64,000 nt of DNA from UBA4416 sp963422675 (GTDB taxonomy: Bacteria > Bacteroidota > Bacteroidia > B-17B0 > Aurantibacillaceae). The notes beneath the pieces were generated by a model that saw only the letters and a list, made by a program, of their open reading frames with translations, had not been told where the DNA came from and ran no database searches. Location of the stretch: contig CAXVYS010000024.1 in the NCBI GenBank assembly GCA_963422675.2, forward strand, positions 1,088,121-1,152,120. Direction: 5' to 3'. Position numbers and translations under genes: made by a program. This document shows positions 33,138-42,460 of this stretch, one piece after another (within the stretch, counting starts at the first letter, position 1; each line of letters starts with the position of its first letter).

Positions 33138-35030
33138 ATGAAAAAACAACTACTAGCTCTGGCCATTTTATCCGCCGGAATAACGAGCGCTCAAACATGG
33201 AGCGAAAACTTTACATCATCAACTCCTACAGCATTGCCGGCAAACTGGCTACAAAACAATGTGGATGGTAAAACTGTAGCTGCAGCTATTGCAACTTATA
33301 GTTTTGGAACTAATGCATGGGTAACAAGAAACAACGCTACAGCATTTCCTACTTATGGTAATATGGTGGCTAGTACCTCATATTATACTCCTGCAGGAAC
33401 TTCTAATGACTGGTTAATTACACCTTCATTTACAGTGCCTGCAAACTCTGTAATTGAATGGGAAGCTTTAGCAAGTGATCCTACCTACCCTGATGGTTAC
33501 CAGGTTAAAATTTCTACAACTGGTACTTTAACAACAGATTTCTCTACAAATTTATTAACTGTTCCTTCTGAAAATTCTACCTGGACAACAAGAGGATTAA
33601 GCTTAAATACTTACTCTACACAAACAGTAAGATTAGCTTTTGTAAATAATTCAAGTGACATGTTCTTATTGCTTTTGGATAACATAAAAGTGTTTGTACC
33701 AGCTTCAACAGACGGAAACGTAGTTGATATTACAAATTTAACCCGTTATATGGCAGGTGCCGGAAATCAAACAATTACCGGTAACTTTAAATCTAAAGGT
33801 TATGCTCCTGCAACAAGTGCAGTATTAAACTATAAAATAAACAACAATGCTGTAGTAACTCAAACAATGAATTTTTCTACGGCATTAAATTATGGTGATG
33901 CTACAACTTACACATTTGCAACTCCTGCAAATTTAGGTTTAGGAACAAACAACGTTAAAGTATGGGTTTCTAAAGTAAACAATGCAGCTGAAACTGTATT
34001 TACAAATGATACAGCTACTAGCCTTGTATACGTTGCATCTCAAAGTGCAGCAAGAAATGCTTTAATCGAAGAATTCTCTTCTTCTACTTGTGTTCCTTGT
34101 GCTAACTTAAACGTTAACTTCGATCCATTGGTAAACGGAAACAACCCAAATACAGGTGGTCGTGTAAACATTATCAAAAATCAGGTAAACTGGCCAAGTC
34201 CTGGTACTGACCCAAGTTATAACCCACACAGTGCTGCACGTGTAACTTATTACGGAATTAACGCTGCTCCTACTGCTCTTATAAACGGTACAACTGAAAT
34301 GATATCTCACGATCAGTCTGAAATTGATGCTGCAAAAGCACAACCTGCTTATGCTGTAATTACTGCAAGTCTTGCTTCTAACGCTGGTGTTGTTACAGGT
34401 ACTGCTACTATTTTACCTTATGTAACTATTACAAATAACTCTCCTTTAGTAGTTTACCAGGCATTATTACAAAATGCATACACTTACACAGGAACTACAA
34501 CTCAAAGAAACTTTTTCCACGTAATGCGTAAAATGTATCCAAGTGCTGCAGGTACTACTGTAACAACTACTGATGGAACTCCAATGACTGTAAACTTTAC
34601 ACATACTGTAACAAGTGTAACTACTCCTGCTCAAGGTTCTTATGATTTCTGGAATGCAACAAATGTTGTTTATGAATACGTAGTATTTGTTCAGGATAAA
34701 GTAAGTGATGATATCTTACAATCAGGATCTTCAATGGTTGCTGGACCTGTAGGTTTAGTTGAATTAAAAGATAACCAACAAATTGGTATCTACCCTAATC
34801 CTGCTAAAGATTTCGCAGTAGTAGGTATTAAATTAAACCAGGCTTCATCTATTGCAATCACAGTTTATGATATCACAGGAAAAGTTGTTTATAACAACGC
34901 TGCTTCAAAAATTGAAGCTGGTCAAAATGAGATCAAAATTAATACAACTGAATTCGCATCAGGTACTTACAATGTAGTTGTAACAACTGATTCTGGAATC
35001 TTAAAAGATAAATTAATTGTTGTAAAATAA
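33138..35030 (+). CDS. Omp28-like secreted protein with cleaved-adhesin domain and T9SS signal
   Basis: The 630 residues comprise a signal peptide (MKKQLLALAILSAGITSAQ); a choice-of-anchor J/cleaved-adhesin jelly roll (~20-195, with TPAGTSNDWLITPSF and LLLDNIKVFV); a spacer; an Omp28/thioredoxin-like domain (~310-560) with the CVPC pair at residues 318-321; and a T9SS type A C-terminal domain (IGIYPNPAKDFAVVGI ... FASGTYNVVV). Codon use is unusually uniform (TTA, GTA, ACT/ACA, GCT/GCA) and resembles that of rplY, which suggests strong expression. A strong terminator follows at 35051. The precise function is unknown; an abundant surface or secreted protein is inferred. Confidence 0.85.
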   Translation: MKKQLLALAILSAGITSAQTWSENFTSSTPTALPANWLQNNVDGKTVAAAIATYSFGTNAWVTRNNATAFPTYGNMVASTSYYTPAGTSNDWLITPSFTVPANSVIEWEALASDPTYPDGYQVKISTTGTLTTDFSTNLLTVPSENSTWTTRGLSLNTYSTQTVRLAFVNNSSDMFLLLLDNIKVFVPASTDGNVVDITNLTRYMAGAGNQTITGNFKSKGYAPATSAVLNYKINNNAVVTQTMNFSTALNYGDATTYTFATPANLGLGTNNVKVWVSKVNNAAETVFTNDTATSLVYVASQSAARNALIEEFSSSTCVPCANLNVNFDPLVNGNNPNTGGRVNIIKNQVNWPSPGTDPSYNPHSAARVTYYGINAAPTALINGTTEMISHDQSEIDAAKAQPAYAVITASLASNAGVVTGTATILPYVTITNNSPLVVYQALLQNAYTYTGTTTQRNFFHVMRKMYPSAAGTTVTTTDGTPMTVNFTHTVTSVTTPAQGSYDFWNATNVVYEYVVFVQDKVSDDILQSGSSMVAGPVGLVELKDNQQIGIYPNPAKDFAVVGIKLNQASSIAITVYDITGKVVYNNAASKIEAGQNEIKINTTEFASGTYNVVVTTDSGILKDKLIVVK

Positions 35031-35050
35031 TTAATAACATCCTTTATTTT

Positions 35051-35084
35051 AAAAGCTTCGCAGTTTACTGCGAAGCTTTTTTAG
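35051..35084 (+). terminator. Terminator after the Omp28-like gene
   Basis: AAAAGCTTCGCAGT pairs with ACTGCGAAGCTTTT (35051-35080) and is followed by TTAG; strong stem, 20 bases after the stop codon. Confidence 0.85.
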
Positions 35085-35202
35085 TTTATAGGGTTTGGTT
35101 TAAAGGGGAAACTATCTTTTTTACAGAAAGAAGCCTGCCACTGCTCCATTGGCATAAAACACCAAATTAACAGTTATTAAATAATTTTTAATTTAAATAT
35201 CT

Positions 35203-35238
35203 TATTTTTGTAGGAGCTTCGCACTTATTGCGGAGCTC
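35203..35238 (+). promoter_or_regulatory. Promoter -7 box and 5' leader hairpin of the second Omp28-like gene
   Basis: TATTTTTG (35203-35210) is a Bacteroidota -7 box. Immediately after it, GAGCTTCGCA-CTTAT-TGCGGAGCTC (35214-35238) forms a 10-bp stem with one G-U pair that would sit at the very 5' end of the mRNA, 13 bases before the ATG. The stem repeats the core of the terminator at 35051 (GCTTCGCA...TGCGAAGC). Confidence 0.5.
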
Positions 35239-35251
35239 TTACTTTTTACCC

Positions 35252-37342
35252 ATGCTAAAAAAAATAGTTTCACTTATTGCTGTACTTTTAAGCATTCATT
35301 CTTTCTCTCAGGTTTTGTATAGCGAAAGATTTAATGCATTATCTTTAAATACAGCCACCTACACCTCTAATAGTTCTATACAAACGTATCTGTATGCCGA
35401 TGTTCCGGCAAATATGTTTACCATCAACAACGGAAATTTAGTGGCTGATACCTTAACAGGGAATTATCCTTTCAGGGCCACCGGCCAAAAATTAAAAGCC
35501 TGGTTAAGTTACAAGCCCGCAAATGTGGCTGATACCTTTGCTGTATCCACATCATGGGTTACTCCTGCGGGCACATCAACGGATGCCTGGTTAATTACTC
35601 CTACCATTAGCAATATTACCGCTAACACGGTTTTAACCTGGGATGCGCTGGCTCCGGATCTGTCTAATCTGGATGGTTACGAAGTATATGTTACCACTAA
35701 TATTTCTTCTTCACCGGTTGTAGGTGATTTTTCAGTTGGAAACCGAATCTATAGTACAGGAGCGGAAAATGCTTCATGGACTGCCCATGGTATTTCTCTG
35801 GCATCTTACGCCGGGCAAAACATCCGCATTGGTTTCAGGAATAATTCGCAAAATAAATACCAGTTATGGATAGATGACATCCTTGTCACAAATATTCCTA
35901 ATGCCTATGATATGGCATCTTATTCGGGCGACACTTACAAGTATTCAACAATTAATACAAACAATGTTATTTCGGCATCCTTTAAAAATAACGGTTCTGC
36001 GGCTGCTACAAGCCTTGTGTTAAATTACCAGGTGGGCAATAATGCCGTAGTTTCAGAAACTCAAAACCTGGCATCACCAATGAATTACCTGGATACAAAA
36101 CAGTTTACCTTTTCTACCTTATACATTTCAGGTACTCCGTCGTACGATGTGGTAAAAGTGTGGATAAGCTCTATAAATGGCCAGGCCGATCAGCTAAACG
36201 GGAATGATACGGCTAAAAGCAGTTTAACATTATCTACAGCAATTCCAAATAAAAAAGTGTTGGTGGAGCAGTTTACCACAGTAAAAAACGGTGGTTGTGC
36301 CGATGCTTATATTAGCATAAGAGATATTGCCTTAGCCAATAATAATGTGATTGTAGCAGCGGTTCATAGTAACGATAATTTGTCGGTTGCTTCAGGTACT
36401 GCACTTACAAATAGTATCACCAATCGTTTTCCTTCAGCAGCCATCGACAGATACAATTATCCGGGTGTTGGGCCGGCAGTGAGCCGTGCAGATTGGAATA
36501 CCTATATCATTCAACGACAAAGTATGAAAGTGCCGGTAGACGTTTCGGTAACAGGAGTAAGTTATAACACGGCTACGAGAGAAATTTCCGCAACCGTATC
36601 TGCTAATTTTGTAGGAGATGTAAAAGGGGATTACCGCTTGAATTTATACGTAAAGGAAAATAACATTTATGGCCCTATCATGGATAACACTGATAATTCA
36701 TGGAACCAATACAGCAGTTCACATAACATCCAGGGATCACCTTATTATCAGGTAGGAATATATCTTAATCCAAATACCTATGTTTTGGGGCCAAATCAAT
36801 TCAGTCATCAATATGTGGTAAATGAATTTTTAGATGGAGCCTACGGAGCTGCAGGTATTATTCCTGCTAACGGAAGTACAGTGGGGCAAACTTACACAAA
36901 GGCATATACATACACGGTCCCCATAGCTGCCGGTGGAGAGTTCAGATTTAATCCTGATAATATTTATTTAATTGGTGTGGTTACGGAAAATAGTACATCA
37001 ACAGGTACTATTTTAAATGCCAGGGAAGTAAAATTGACGGCGAATGCCGAAATACCGGTAGGGATTAATGAATCAGCTGTAGTGGAAAAGGCTTCTTTAA
37101 ATGTGTATCCTAATCCCGCTACAGGGACGTTTTATTTGAACTATACATCTACACAAAGCCAATGGATAAGAGTTGATCTGTACAATACGCTCGGTGAAAT
37201 GGTTCATACACAAACAGAGTTTGTAAACCAGGGAAATGTAACACAGCAATTGGATTGCTCACGTTTTGCAGAAGGAAATTACCACATCGTTGTATCGTTT
37301 AAAGATAATGCGATCAATAAAAAATTAACCATCATTAAATAA
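35252..37342 (+). CDS. Paralogous adhesin/Omp28-like secreted protein with T9SS signal
   Basis: The ATG at 35252 gives 696 residues with a clear signal peptide (MLKKIVSLIAVLLSIHSFSQ); the TTG at 35228 lies inside the leader hairpin and is rejected. The order mirrors the preceding gene: cleaved-adhesin jelly roll (~20-220; WVTPAGTSTDAWLITPTI, YQLWIDDILV), Omp28-like domain (~340-600) and T9SS type A C-terminal domain (LNVYPNPATGTFYLNY ... FAEGNYHIVV). The place of the CxxC motif is occupied by VKNGGCADAY, so only one Cys remains and thiol exchange is unlikely. Codon use is less biased than in the upstream paralogue. Exported and surface-exposed; function unknown. Confidence 0.82.
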   Translation: MLKKIVSLIAVLLSIHSFSQVLYSERFNALSLNTATYTSNSSIQTYLYADVPANMFTINNGNLVADTLTGNYPFRATGQKLKAWLSYKPANVADTFAVSTSWVTPAGTSTDAWLITPTISNITANTVLTWDALAPDLSNLDGYEVYVTTNISSSPVVGDFSVGNRIYSTGAENASWTAHGISLASYAGQNIRIGFRNNSQNKYQLWIDDILVTNIPNAYDMASYSGDTYKYSTINTNNVISASFKNNGSAAATSLVLNYQVGNNAVVSETQNLASPMNYLDTKQFTFSTLYISGTPSYDVVKVWISSINGQADQLNGNDTAKSSLTLSTAIPNKKVLVEQFTTVKNGGCADAYISIRDIALANNNVIVAAVHSNDNLSVASGTALTNSITNRFPSAAIDRYNYPGVGPAVSRADWNTYIIQRQSMKVPVDVSVTGVSYNTATREISATVSANFVGDVKGDYRLNLYVKENNIYGPIMDNTDNSWNQYSSSHNIQGSPYYQVGIYLNPNTYVLGPNQFSHQYVVNEFLDGAYGAAGIIPANGSTVGQTYTKAYTYTVPIAAGGEFRFNPDNIYLIGVVTENSTSTGTILNAREVKLTANAEIPVGINESAVVEKASLNVYPNPATGTFYLNYTSTQSQWIRVDLYNTLGEMVHTQTEFVNQGNVTQQLDCSRFAEGNYHIVVSFKDNAINKKLTIIK

Positions 37343-37346
37343 ACCA

Positions 37347-38312
37347 ATGATTATAGTTACAGGCGCTGCGGGCTTTATAGCGAGTTGTTTAATTACCAAA
37401 TTAAATGACGAAGGACATACCAATTTAATTTTGGTAGATGATTTTTCGCATGAAGCTAAAAAGGAAAATTATCTGGAAAAACAGTATTTGCAATTGATAG
37501 AGCGCTCTGAGTTTATAGAGTGGTTTGAGCAAAATGCAAAATCGGTTAATTTTATTTACCACATTGGTGCCCGTACAGATACCACCGAATTTAATGTGGA
37601 ATTATTTAATGAACTAAATGTAAACTATACAAAAGCTATCTGGGATATTTGCACAAAACATTTTATTCCTTTGGTATACGCTTCATCGGCGGCTACTTAC
37701 GGATTAGGAGAATTTGGGTATAATGATGATGAAACAAAGATCAATTCATTAAAACCGCTTAACCCATACGGAGACAGTAAAAATGATTTTGATAAATGGG
37801 CGATTGCACAAACGCTAACGCCACCAAAGTGGGTAGGCTTTAAATTTTTTAATGTCTATGGTCCAAATGAGTTTCACAAAGGAAGAATGGCTTCTGTTAT
37901 TTTCCATTCCTTTAACCAGATCAATGAAAAAGGGGGTGTAAAATTATTCCGTTCGCATAACCCGAACTATTCGGATGGCGGGCAATTGCGCGATTTCGTC
38001 TATGTAAAAGATGTGGTGGATGTATTATATTTTGCGCATGACACACCTATTAAAAGTGGAATCTATAATTTAGGAAGTGGTAAAGCAAGAACATTTTTGG
38101 ATCTGGCAAACGCTACCTTTAAAGCCTTACACAAAACACCTCATATCGAATTTATTGATACTCCTATTGATATCAGGGATAAATACCAGTATTTTACGGA
38201 AGCTAATATGACCAAACTGATCGATCAGGGTTATGCTAAACCTTTTACTTCGCTGGAAGAGGGCGTGGAAGATTATGTAACGAATTACCTGGTTCCTAAA
38301 AACTATTTATAG
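37347..38312 (+). CDS. hldD: ADP-L-glycero-D-manno-heptose 6-epimerase
   Basis: The 321-residue extended SDR enzyme forms the heptose donor for the LPS inner core. It has the N-terminal NADP loop VTGAAGFIASCLI (~4-16; Ala replaces the usual Gly before Ser), the catalytic YGDSK (Tyr ~139), SSAATYG (~111-117) and the family segment HIGARTDTTE (~71-80). It begins five bases after the preceding stop codon and ends 17 bases inside the convergent UbiA-like gene. A glycosyltransferase of the heptosyltransferase family lies 3 kb away, giving pathway context. Confidence 0.92.
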   Translation: MIIVTGAAGFIASCLITKLNDEGHTNLILVDDFSHEAKKENYLEKQYLQLIERSEFIEWFEQNAKSVNFIYHIGARTDTTEFNVELFNELNVNYTKAIWDICTKHFIPLVYASSAATYGLGEFGYNDDETKINSLKPLNPYGDSKNDFDKWAIAQTLTPPKWVGFKFFNVYGPNEFHKGRMASVIFHSFNQINEKGGVKLFRSHNPNYSDGGQLRDFVYVKDVVDVLYFAHDTPIKSGIYNLGSGKARTFLDLANATFKALHKTPHIEFIDTPIDIRDKYQYFTEANMTKLIDQGYAKPFTSLEEGVEDYVTNYLVPKNYL

Positions 38313-39162
38313 TTAAAAATACATACAACAAAACAGCTTGCAATACCAGGAGTCCGTCTACCCACAAGTAAAAATAAAAGCGGTGTTTTTTTTCATCTGT
38401 TATAAAAACAGTAACAAGTGTTACCCCAAGTAGGATCGCTTCTGCAATACCTGCATTTACACTATGCCTGGCACACATAAAGGATAGTCCCGACGCGATG
38501 ATCAGCAGAACACTTAATGCCTTTGTACCACGTTCTCCAATAATGTTGGAGTAGGTAGTAATTCCGGTTAAATAATCATCTGTCGTATCTTTCACATCAA
38601 ACAAAATACTGAGCACCGATATAAACAGGAATTGCGAAAGTAAAAACCAAATACTATTAGCCGTTAATAATTGATTCTCTATTAATGGCACGGCCGCGCA
38701 GCTCACCACCCAGATAGCTGAAATGATCATGGGTTTAATGTAGCCGCGTTTCCTTAAATTAAAGGGAGGTAAATAATAGGCAGTGGAAATAAGCTCAGCA
38801 ACAACCATAATAACAATGGAAGTTTTGCTGAGGCGATTACATAAAAATGAGATCCCGATTAACGCGGCGAGTACTGTGAAGAAAATTATTTTCTGATGTT
38901 TTTTAATCCAGGCTGTACTTTCTGTATACAGGTTTATTTTTTGGATAAAATACCCACGTTGTAAATTGTATTGTAAATAAGTAGAAAGAAATACAAACAG
39001 TAAAAAAGCATTATTATTAAAGTTAACGGGGATGCCAAACAGCATATAGGTTACAAATACCTGCGCCGAGGCACAAACAGCAATAAACACATTAGCATAT
39101 ACTAATGTTTTAGCAATGGGTGAGGATATAAAGGGGCTAGTTTTCAAAAATCTCCAGAGCAT
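38296..39162 (-). CDS. UbiA-like integral membrane protein (prenyltransferase-related)
   Basis: With the ATG at 39162 it has 288 residues and about eight to nine membrane helices. FDVKDTTDDYLTGITTYSNI (~191-210) matches the second Asp-rich motif of UbiA prenyltransferases (DxxD...D..G..T). The first motif (NDxxDxxxD) is not recognisable; the corresponding loop reads LQYNLQRGYFIQK. It may be a divergent or inactive family member. Alternative starts upstream (39192) increase the overlap with tatD. The gene overlaps the end of tatD by 26 bases and is probably co-transcribed with it. Confidence 0.6.
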   Translation of the reverse strand: MLWRFLKTSPFISSPIAKTLVYANVFIAVCASAQVFVTYMLFGIPVNFNNNAFLLFVFLSTYLQYNLQRGYFIQKINLYTESTAWIKKHQKIIFFTVLAALIGISFLCNRLSKTSIVIMVVAELISTAYYLPPFNLRKRGYIKPMIISAIWVVSCAAVPLIENQLLTANSIWFLLSQFLFISVLSILFDVKDTTDDYLTGITTYSNIIGERGTKALSVLLIIASGLSFMCARHSVNAGIAEAILLGVTLVTVFITDEKKHRFYFYLWVDGLLVLQAVLLYVFLTINSF

Positions 39163-39904
39163 TTTGTGTGGTGACCTTAGCCACCTCTTCAAAAGTTGTG
39201 CCTTTCAAAATAGCAATTTTTTCTGCGATCAAAGGAATATAACTGCTTTCATTTCGTTTTCCACGGTAAGGTGCCGGAGCTAAATAGGGTGCATCGGTTT
39301 CCAGGATGAGGTGTTTTAAATCCAGTTGCTCTACCACTTTATCCAACCCCGAATTTTTAAAGGTAACCACACCGCCAATACCTAATTTAAAAATACCAAG
39401 TCCGAGTACCTGCTCTGCCTGCTCTATCGTTCCGCTAAAACAGTGAAATATACCTTTAGGTAATTTTTGGTAAGATGCTAAGATCGTGTAAATTTCATCA
39501 AAAGCATTTCGGCAATGAATGTCGATGGTATAATTATATTCCAATGCCCATTCTATTTGTTGCCTGAAAGCAATTTCCTGTTCTTTAATAAATGTTTTAT
39601 CCCAATACAAATCAAGGCCTATCTCGCCGATGGCAAGAAATTTACGTTTCCCCAGCCACTCTTTAACGAGTGCTAATTCTTCTTTGTAATTTTCTTTTAC
39701 CGAACAGGGATGCAGGCCCATCATAGGAAAGCAGTGATCAGGATATTGTAATTCCAGTTCAAGCATACCGTTAATACTTTCGCTGTCAATATTAGGTAAG
39801 TAAAACCGGGTAACACCTTTTGAAATGGCATGATCAATCATCTGTGTTCTGTCATCGTTAAACTCTTCCGAATAAAGATGGGTATGTGTGTCAATAAACA
39901 TCAT
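39137..39904 (-). CDS. TatD-family metal-dependent hydrolase
   Basis: The 255-residue amidohydrolase-fold nuclease has a complete metal site: DTHTHLY (~5-11), GEIGLDLYWD (~93-102), IDIHCRNA, FHCFSGT and ETDAPYLAP (~200-208). Members act as 3'-5' DNA exonucleases or D-aminoacyl-tRNA deacylases in the cytoplasm. Two ATGs stand in tandem (39904, 39901); the first overlaps the stop of the upstream FadL-like gene, indicating translational coupling. Confidence 0.94.
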   Translation of the reverse strand: MMFIDTHTHLYSEEFNDDRTQMIDHAISKGVTRFYLPNIDSESINGMLELELQYPDHCFPMMGLHPCSVKENYKEELALVKEWLGKRKFLAIGEIGLDLYWDKTFIKEQEIAFRQQIEWALEYNYTIDIHCRNAFDEIYTILASYQKLPKGIFHCFSGTIEQAEQVLGLGIFKLGIGGVVTFKNSGLDKVVEQLDLKHLILETDAPYLAPAPYRGKRNESSYIPLIAEKIAILKGTTFEEVAKVTTQNALEIFEN

Positions 39905-41307
39905 AGTGTTATACCAAAAATAAGTCCGAGACTTTTATAATAATAGCGTGCTTTATTAAAAGATTCCCCTAATAAATTTGTCTTGTCGGTGGGGTTATTA
40001 AAATCGGCAAATTGTTTTTGTGAAAATAATTGTCCAAAACTATAAGAAAGACCTACAATAAAACTTTTTTTATTTCTTTTAACCACACATCCTAAGGTTG
40101 CATGATAAATATCGATGTAAGATGTTGCCAAACTGTTATTGTCCCTGGAGGTAGTTTTATTTGTTTGAGTATTAAAATCAGTTCGGAAACTACCTAAAAC
40201 ACTCAGTTTTTTGAACATATTATATTCTACCCCAACAGCGGCATTTAATACTTGCTGAGTAGAATGTTGTACACCCAATAAATCAGCAGAATTATATTCG
40301 ACCCCCGATTTATTTACATTTAGTGAATCTTTTGGGTTTATCACATCGTACCGCTCAAGCGGTGCAAAATATTCGGCAGTCGCATAAACTTTTACTTTGC
40401 CTAAATTAGCTTTAATACCTACGGCAAGGGAGAAGGGCGTATTATACTGTGCATTTAATCCTCTTTGCCTGTCAAATACAGTATAACTGGCATAATTGTT
40501 ATACACCAGGTTTGAAGCATATATTTTGGTATAGGTTTTACCCCGGCCAAATAAGGTGAGAGAAGGCATCGTAGCTGTAACACCAATATTGATCCTGGAA
40601 TTTGGTTTATACATCAATCCGATTTTTGATAGAGTACTTACAAGATCATAACGCACATCACGCGAATAATCATATTGTGTTGTAAATCGGCCGATAGAAG
40701 TACTATCTTCACTAACCGCTGTTGCGGCAATATGCTGTGAGAAACGCTGAAACCTGTAAGAGAAAAAATGGGTGAAGCCAATAGACAGTTTTTGGTTGAG
40801 GGTAAAGGCCATACAAAAGCCAAGCCATTGTTCATTAATGCGGTTCCTATAATCAAAATCGCCAATATAGTCGCGTTGAAATACAGTATCCTGCGGGTAT
40901 ATTTTTTTAGTTGCAGAAAAGGATTGCTGAAAGGTAATATCCACATCATTATGCGTTAAAACAAGAGCGCCAATATCCACATGTTTTGTGAGTCTCCTTG
41001 TTCCACTGATAAGCTGGGGTGTTACATCAAAATTATAAGAGGTAATATTAATGCCATTGCCCAACGCATTTTTAACACGCATACGCTCCACTTTATATAA
41101 ATTTGCAGATACATTAATATTTGCACTGTCCTTAAATTTCAGGGTGCCCGGATTATAGTACATCGATCCGTTATCGGCATAAGCTCCAACAACGGCACCG
41201 CCTAATAACGAAGACTTTGCACCAAATTGCATGTTCCAGTAATTATTATCCTGTCCAAAACACACTAAATGAGCTATAAAGAAAATAGCAGCTAAGATCT
41301 TATGCAT
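39901..41307 (-). CDS. FadL/OMPP1-like outer-membrane beta-barrel protein
   Basis: The 468 residues have a signal peptide (MHKILAAIFFIAHLVCFGQ) and a long series of alternating amphipathic strands ending in Phe/Leu. The N-terminal AYADNGSMYYNPGTLKF (~42-58) corresponds to the NPA-type hatch motif of the FadL/TodX hydrophobic-compound transporter family. The C-terminal strand SLGLIFGITL suits BAM-mediated insertion. Likely substrate class: hydrophobic molecules, but not certain. Overlaps tatD at its stop codon. Confidence 0.75.
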   Translation of the reverse strand: MHKILAAIFFIAHLVCFGQDNNYWNMQFGAKSSLLGGAVVGAYADNGSMYYNPGTLKFKDSANINVSANLYKVERMRVKNALGNGINITSYNFDVTPQLISGTRRLTKHVDIGALVLTHNDVDITFQQSFSATKKIYPQDTVFQRDYIGDFDYRNRINEQWLGFCMAFTLNQKLSIGFTHFFSYRFQRFSQHIAATAVSEDSTSIGRFTTQYDYSRDVRYDLVSTLSKIGLMYKPNSRINIGVTATMPSLTLFGRGKTYTKIYASNLVYNNYASYTVFDRQRGLNAQYNTPFSLAVGIKANLGKVKVYATAEYFAPLERYDVINPKDSLNVNKSGVEYNSADLLGVQHSTQQVLNAAVGVEYNMFKKLSVLGSFRTDFNTQTNKTTSRDNNSLATSYIDIYHATLGCVVKRNKKSFIVGLSYSFGQLFSQKQFADFNNPTDKTNLLGESFNKARYYYKSLGLIFGITL

Positions 41308-41449
41308 GAAATAGTTTTATTATTTTGGAGATAAAATTAATTTAACCCTGCAAATTTAACAACTATGAAACAATTAGTTGTATTTATTTTAGGTTAAATT
41401 ATTCCTCATTACTGCATAAACTAATCAATAAAATACATAATTTCGGTAC

Positions 41450-42409
41450 GTGAAAATTTTGATGGTAAGGTTTAGTTCTATTGGGGATATTGTATTAACT
41501 ACGCCGGTTGTACGATGTGTAAAACTGCAATTAGAAGGTGTTGAACTGCATTTTTTAACCAAGAAAAAGTTCGCCGGAGTCATTGATCAGAATCCCTATA
41601 TCGATAAGTTAATTACGATGGAAGATGATCTTTCGGAAGTTATTCCTGCACTGAAAGCAGAAAACTACGATTATGTAATCGATCTGCATCATAATATAAG
41701 AACTCTGAAATTAAAAAGAGCCTTAGGTAAAAAGTCGTTTTCATTTAATAAATTGAACTGGGAGAAATTTTTGATCGTTCAGTTTAAAATCAATAAGCTA
41801 CCACATAAACATATTGTTGACCGGTATTTTGATACCGTTGCCTCTCTTGGTATAAAGAATGACGATAAAGGATTGGATTATTTTATTGCAGAAAAAGACA
41901 AGGTAAATATTAAGGAGAAATTACCGGCACATTTTCAAAACGGTTATGATGCGTTGGTTGTTGGTGGCTCTTATTACACCAAACAAATTCCATTGAACAA
42001 GCTTTTGGAAATAGGGAAACTAAGTCGAAAACCATTGGTGTTATTGGGTGGTAAAGAAGATAAGGTAATTGCTGAGCAGGTGGTACAGGTTTTAAAAGAA
42101 AAGGTACTCAACCTTTGTGGTGAATTAAACCTCAATCAATCAGCTTCTGTGATTCAACAGTCTCAAAAAGTAATGACTTCCGATACAGGATTAATGCACA
42201 TTGCAGCGGCTTATAAAAAAGATATTTTCTCTTTTTGGGGGAATACTATTCCTGAGTTCGGCATGGGGCCTTATAAAGCAGGAGAAAACTCGCAGATTAT
42301 GGAGGTAAAAGGACTTTCATGCAGACCCTGTTCTAAATTAGGGTACAGAAAATGTCCTAAAGGTCACTTCAAATGCATGAATGATATTGATGTTAGTAGA
42401 ATTGGATAA
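41450..42409 (+). CDS. Family 9 glycosyltransferase (ADP-heptose:LPS heptosyltransferase type)
   Basis: The 319-residue GT-B enzyme starts MVRFSSIGDIVLTTPVVRCV (from residue 5), the hallmark of heptosyltransferases. The C-terminal half has VLLGGKEDKVIAEQV and the donor-binding DTGLMHIAAA (~244-253). It transfers heptose to the LPS core at the inner membrane; the exact acceptor cannot be told. The start is GTG at 41450. The box TAATTTCG ends four bases before it, one mismatch from TAnnTTTG. Fits with hldD at 37.3 kb. Confidence 0.85.
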   Translation: MKILMVRFSSIGDIVLTTPVVRCVKLQLEGVELHFLTKKKFAGVIDQNPYIDKLITMEDDLSEVIPALKAENYDYVIDLHHNIRTLKLKRALGKKSFSFNKLNWEKFLIVQFKINKLPHKHIVDRYFDTVASLGIKNDDKGLDYFIAEKDKVNIKEKLPAHFQNGYDALVVGGSYYTKQIPLNKLLEIGKLSRKPLVLLGGKEDKVIAEQVVQVLKEKVLNLCGELNLNQSASVIQQSQKVMTSDTGLMHIAAAYKKDIFSFWGNTIPEFGMGPYKAGENSQIMEVKGLSCRPCSKLGYRKCPKGHFKCMNDIDVSRIG

Positions 42410-42430
42410 TCATACTGATGCAGCATATGA

Positions 42431-42448
42431 GATAGTTCAATAACTATC
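42431..42448. terminator. Weak hairpin between convergent genes
   Basis: GATAGTT-CAAT-AACTATC is a perfect 7-bp stem between the glycosyltransferase and the thioesterase, without a T run on either strand. A terminator role is only possible. Confidence 0.3.
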
Positions 42449-42460
42449 AAATCAAAAAAA

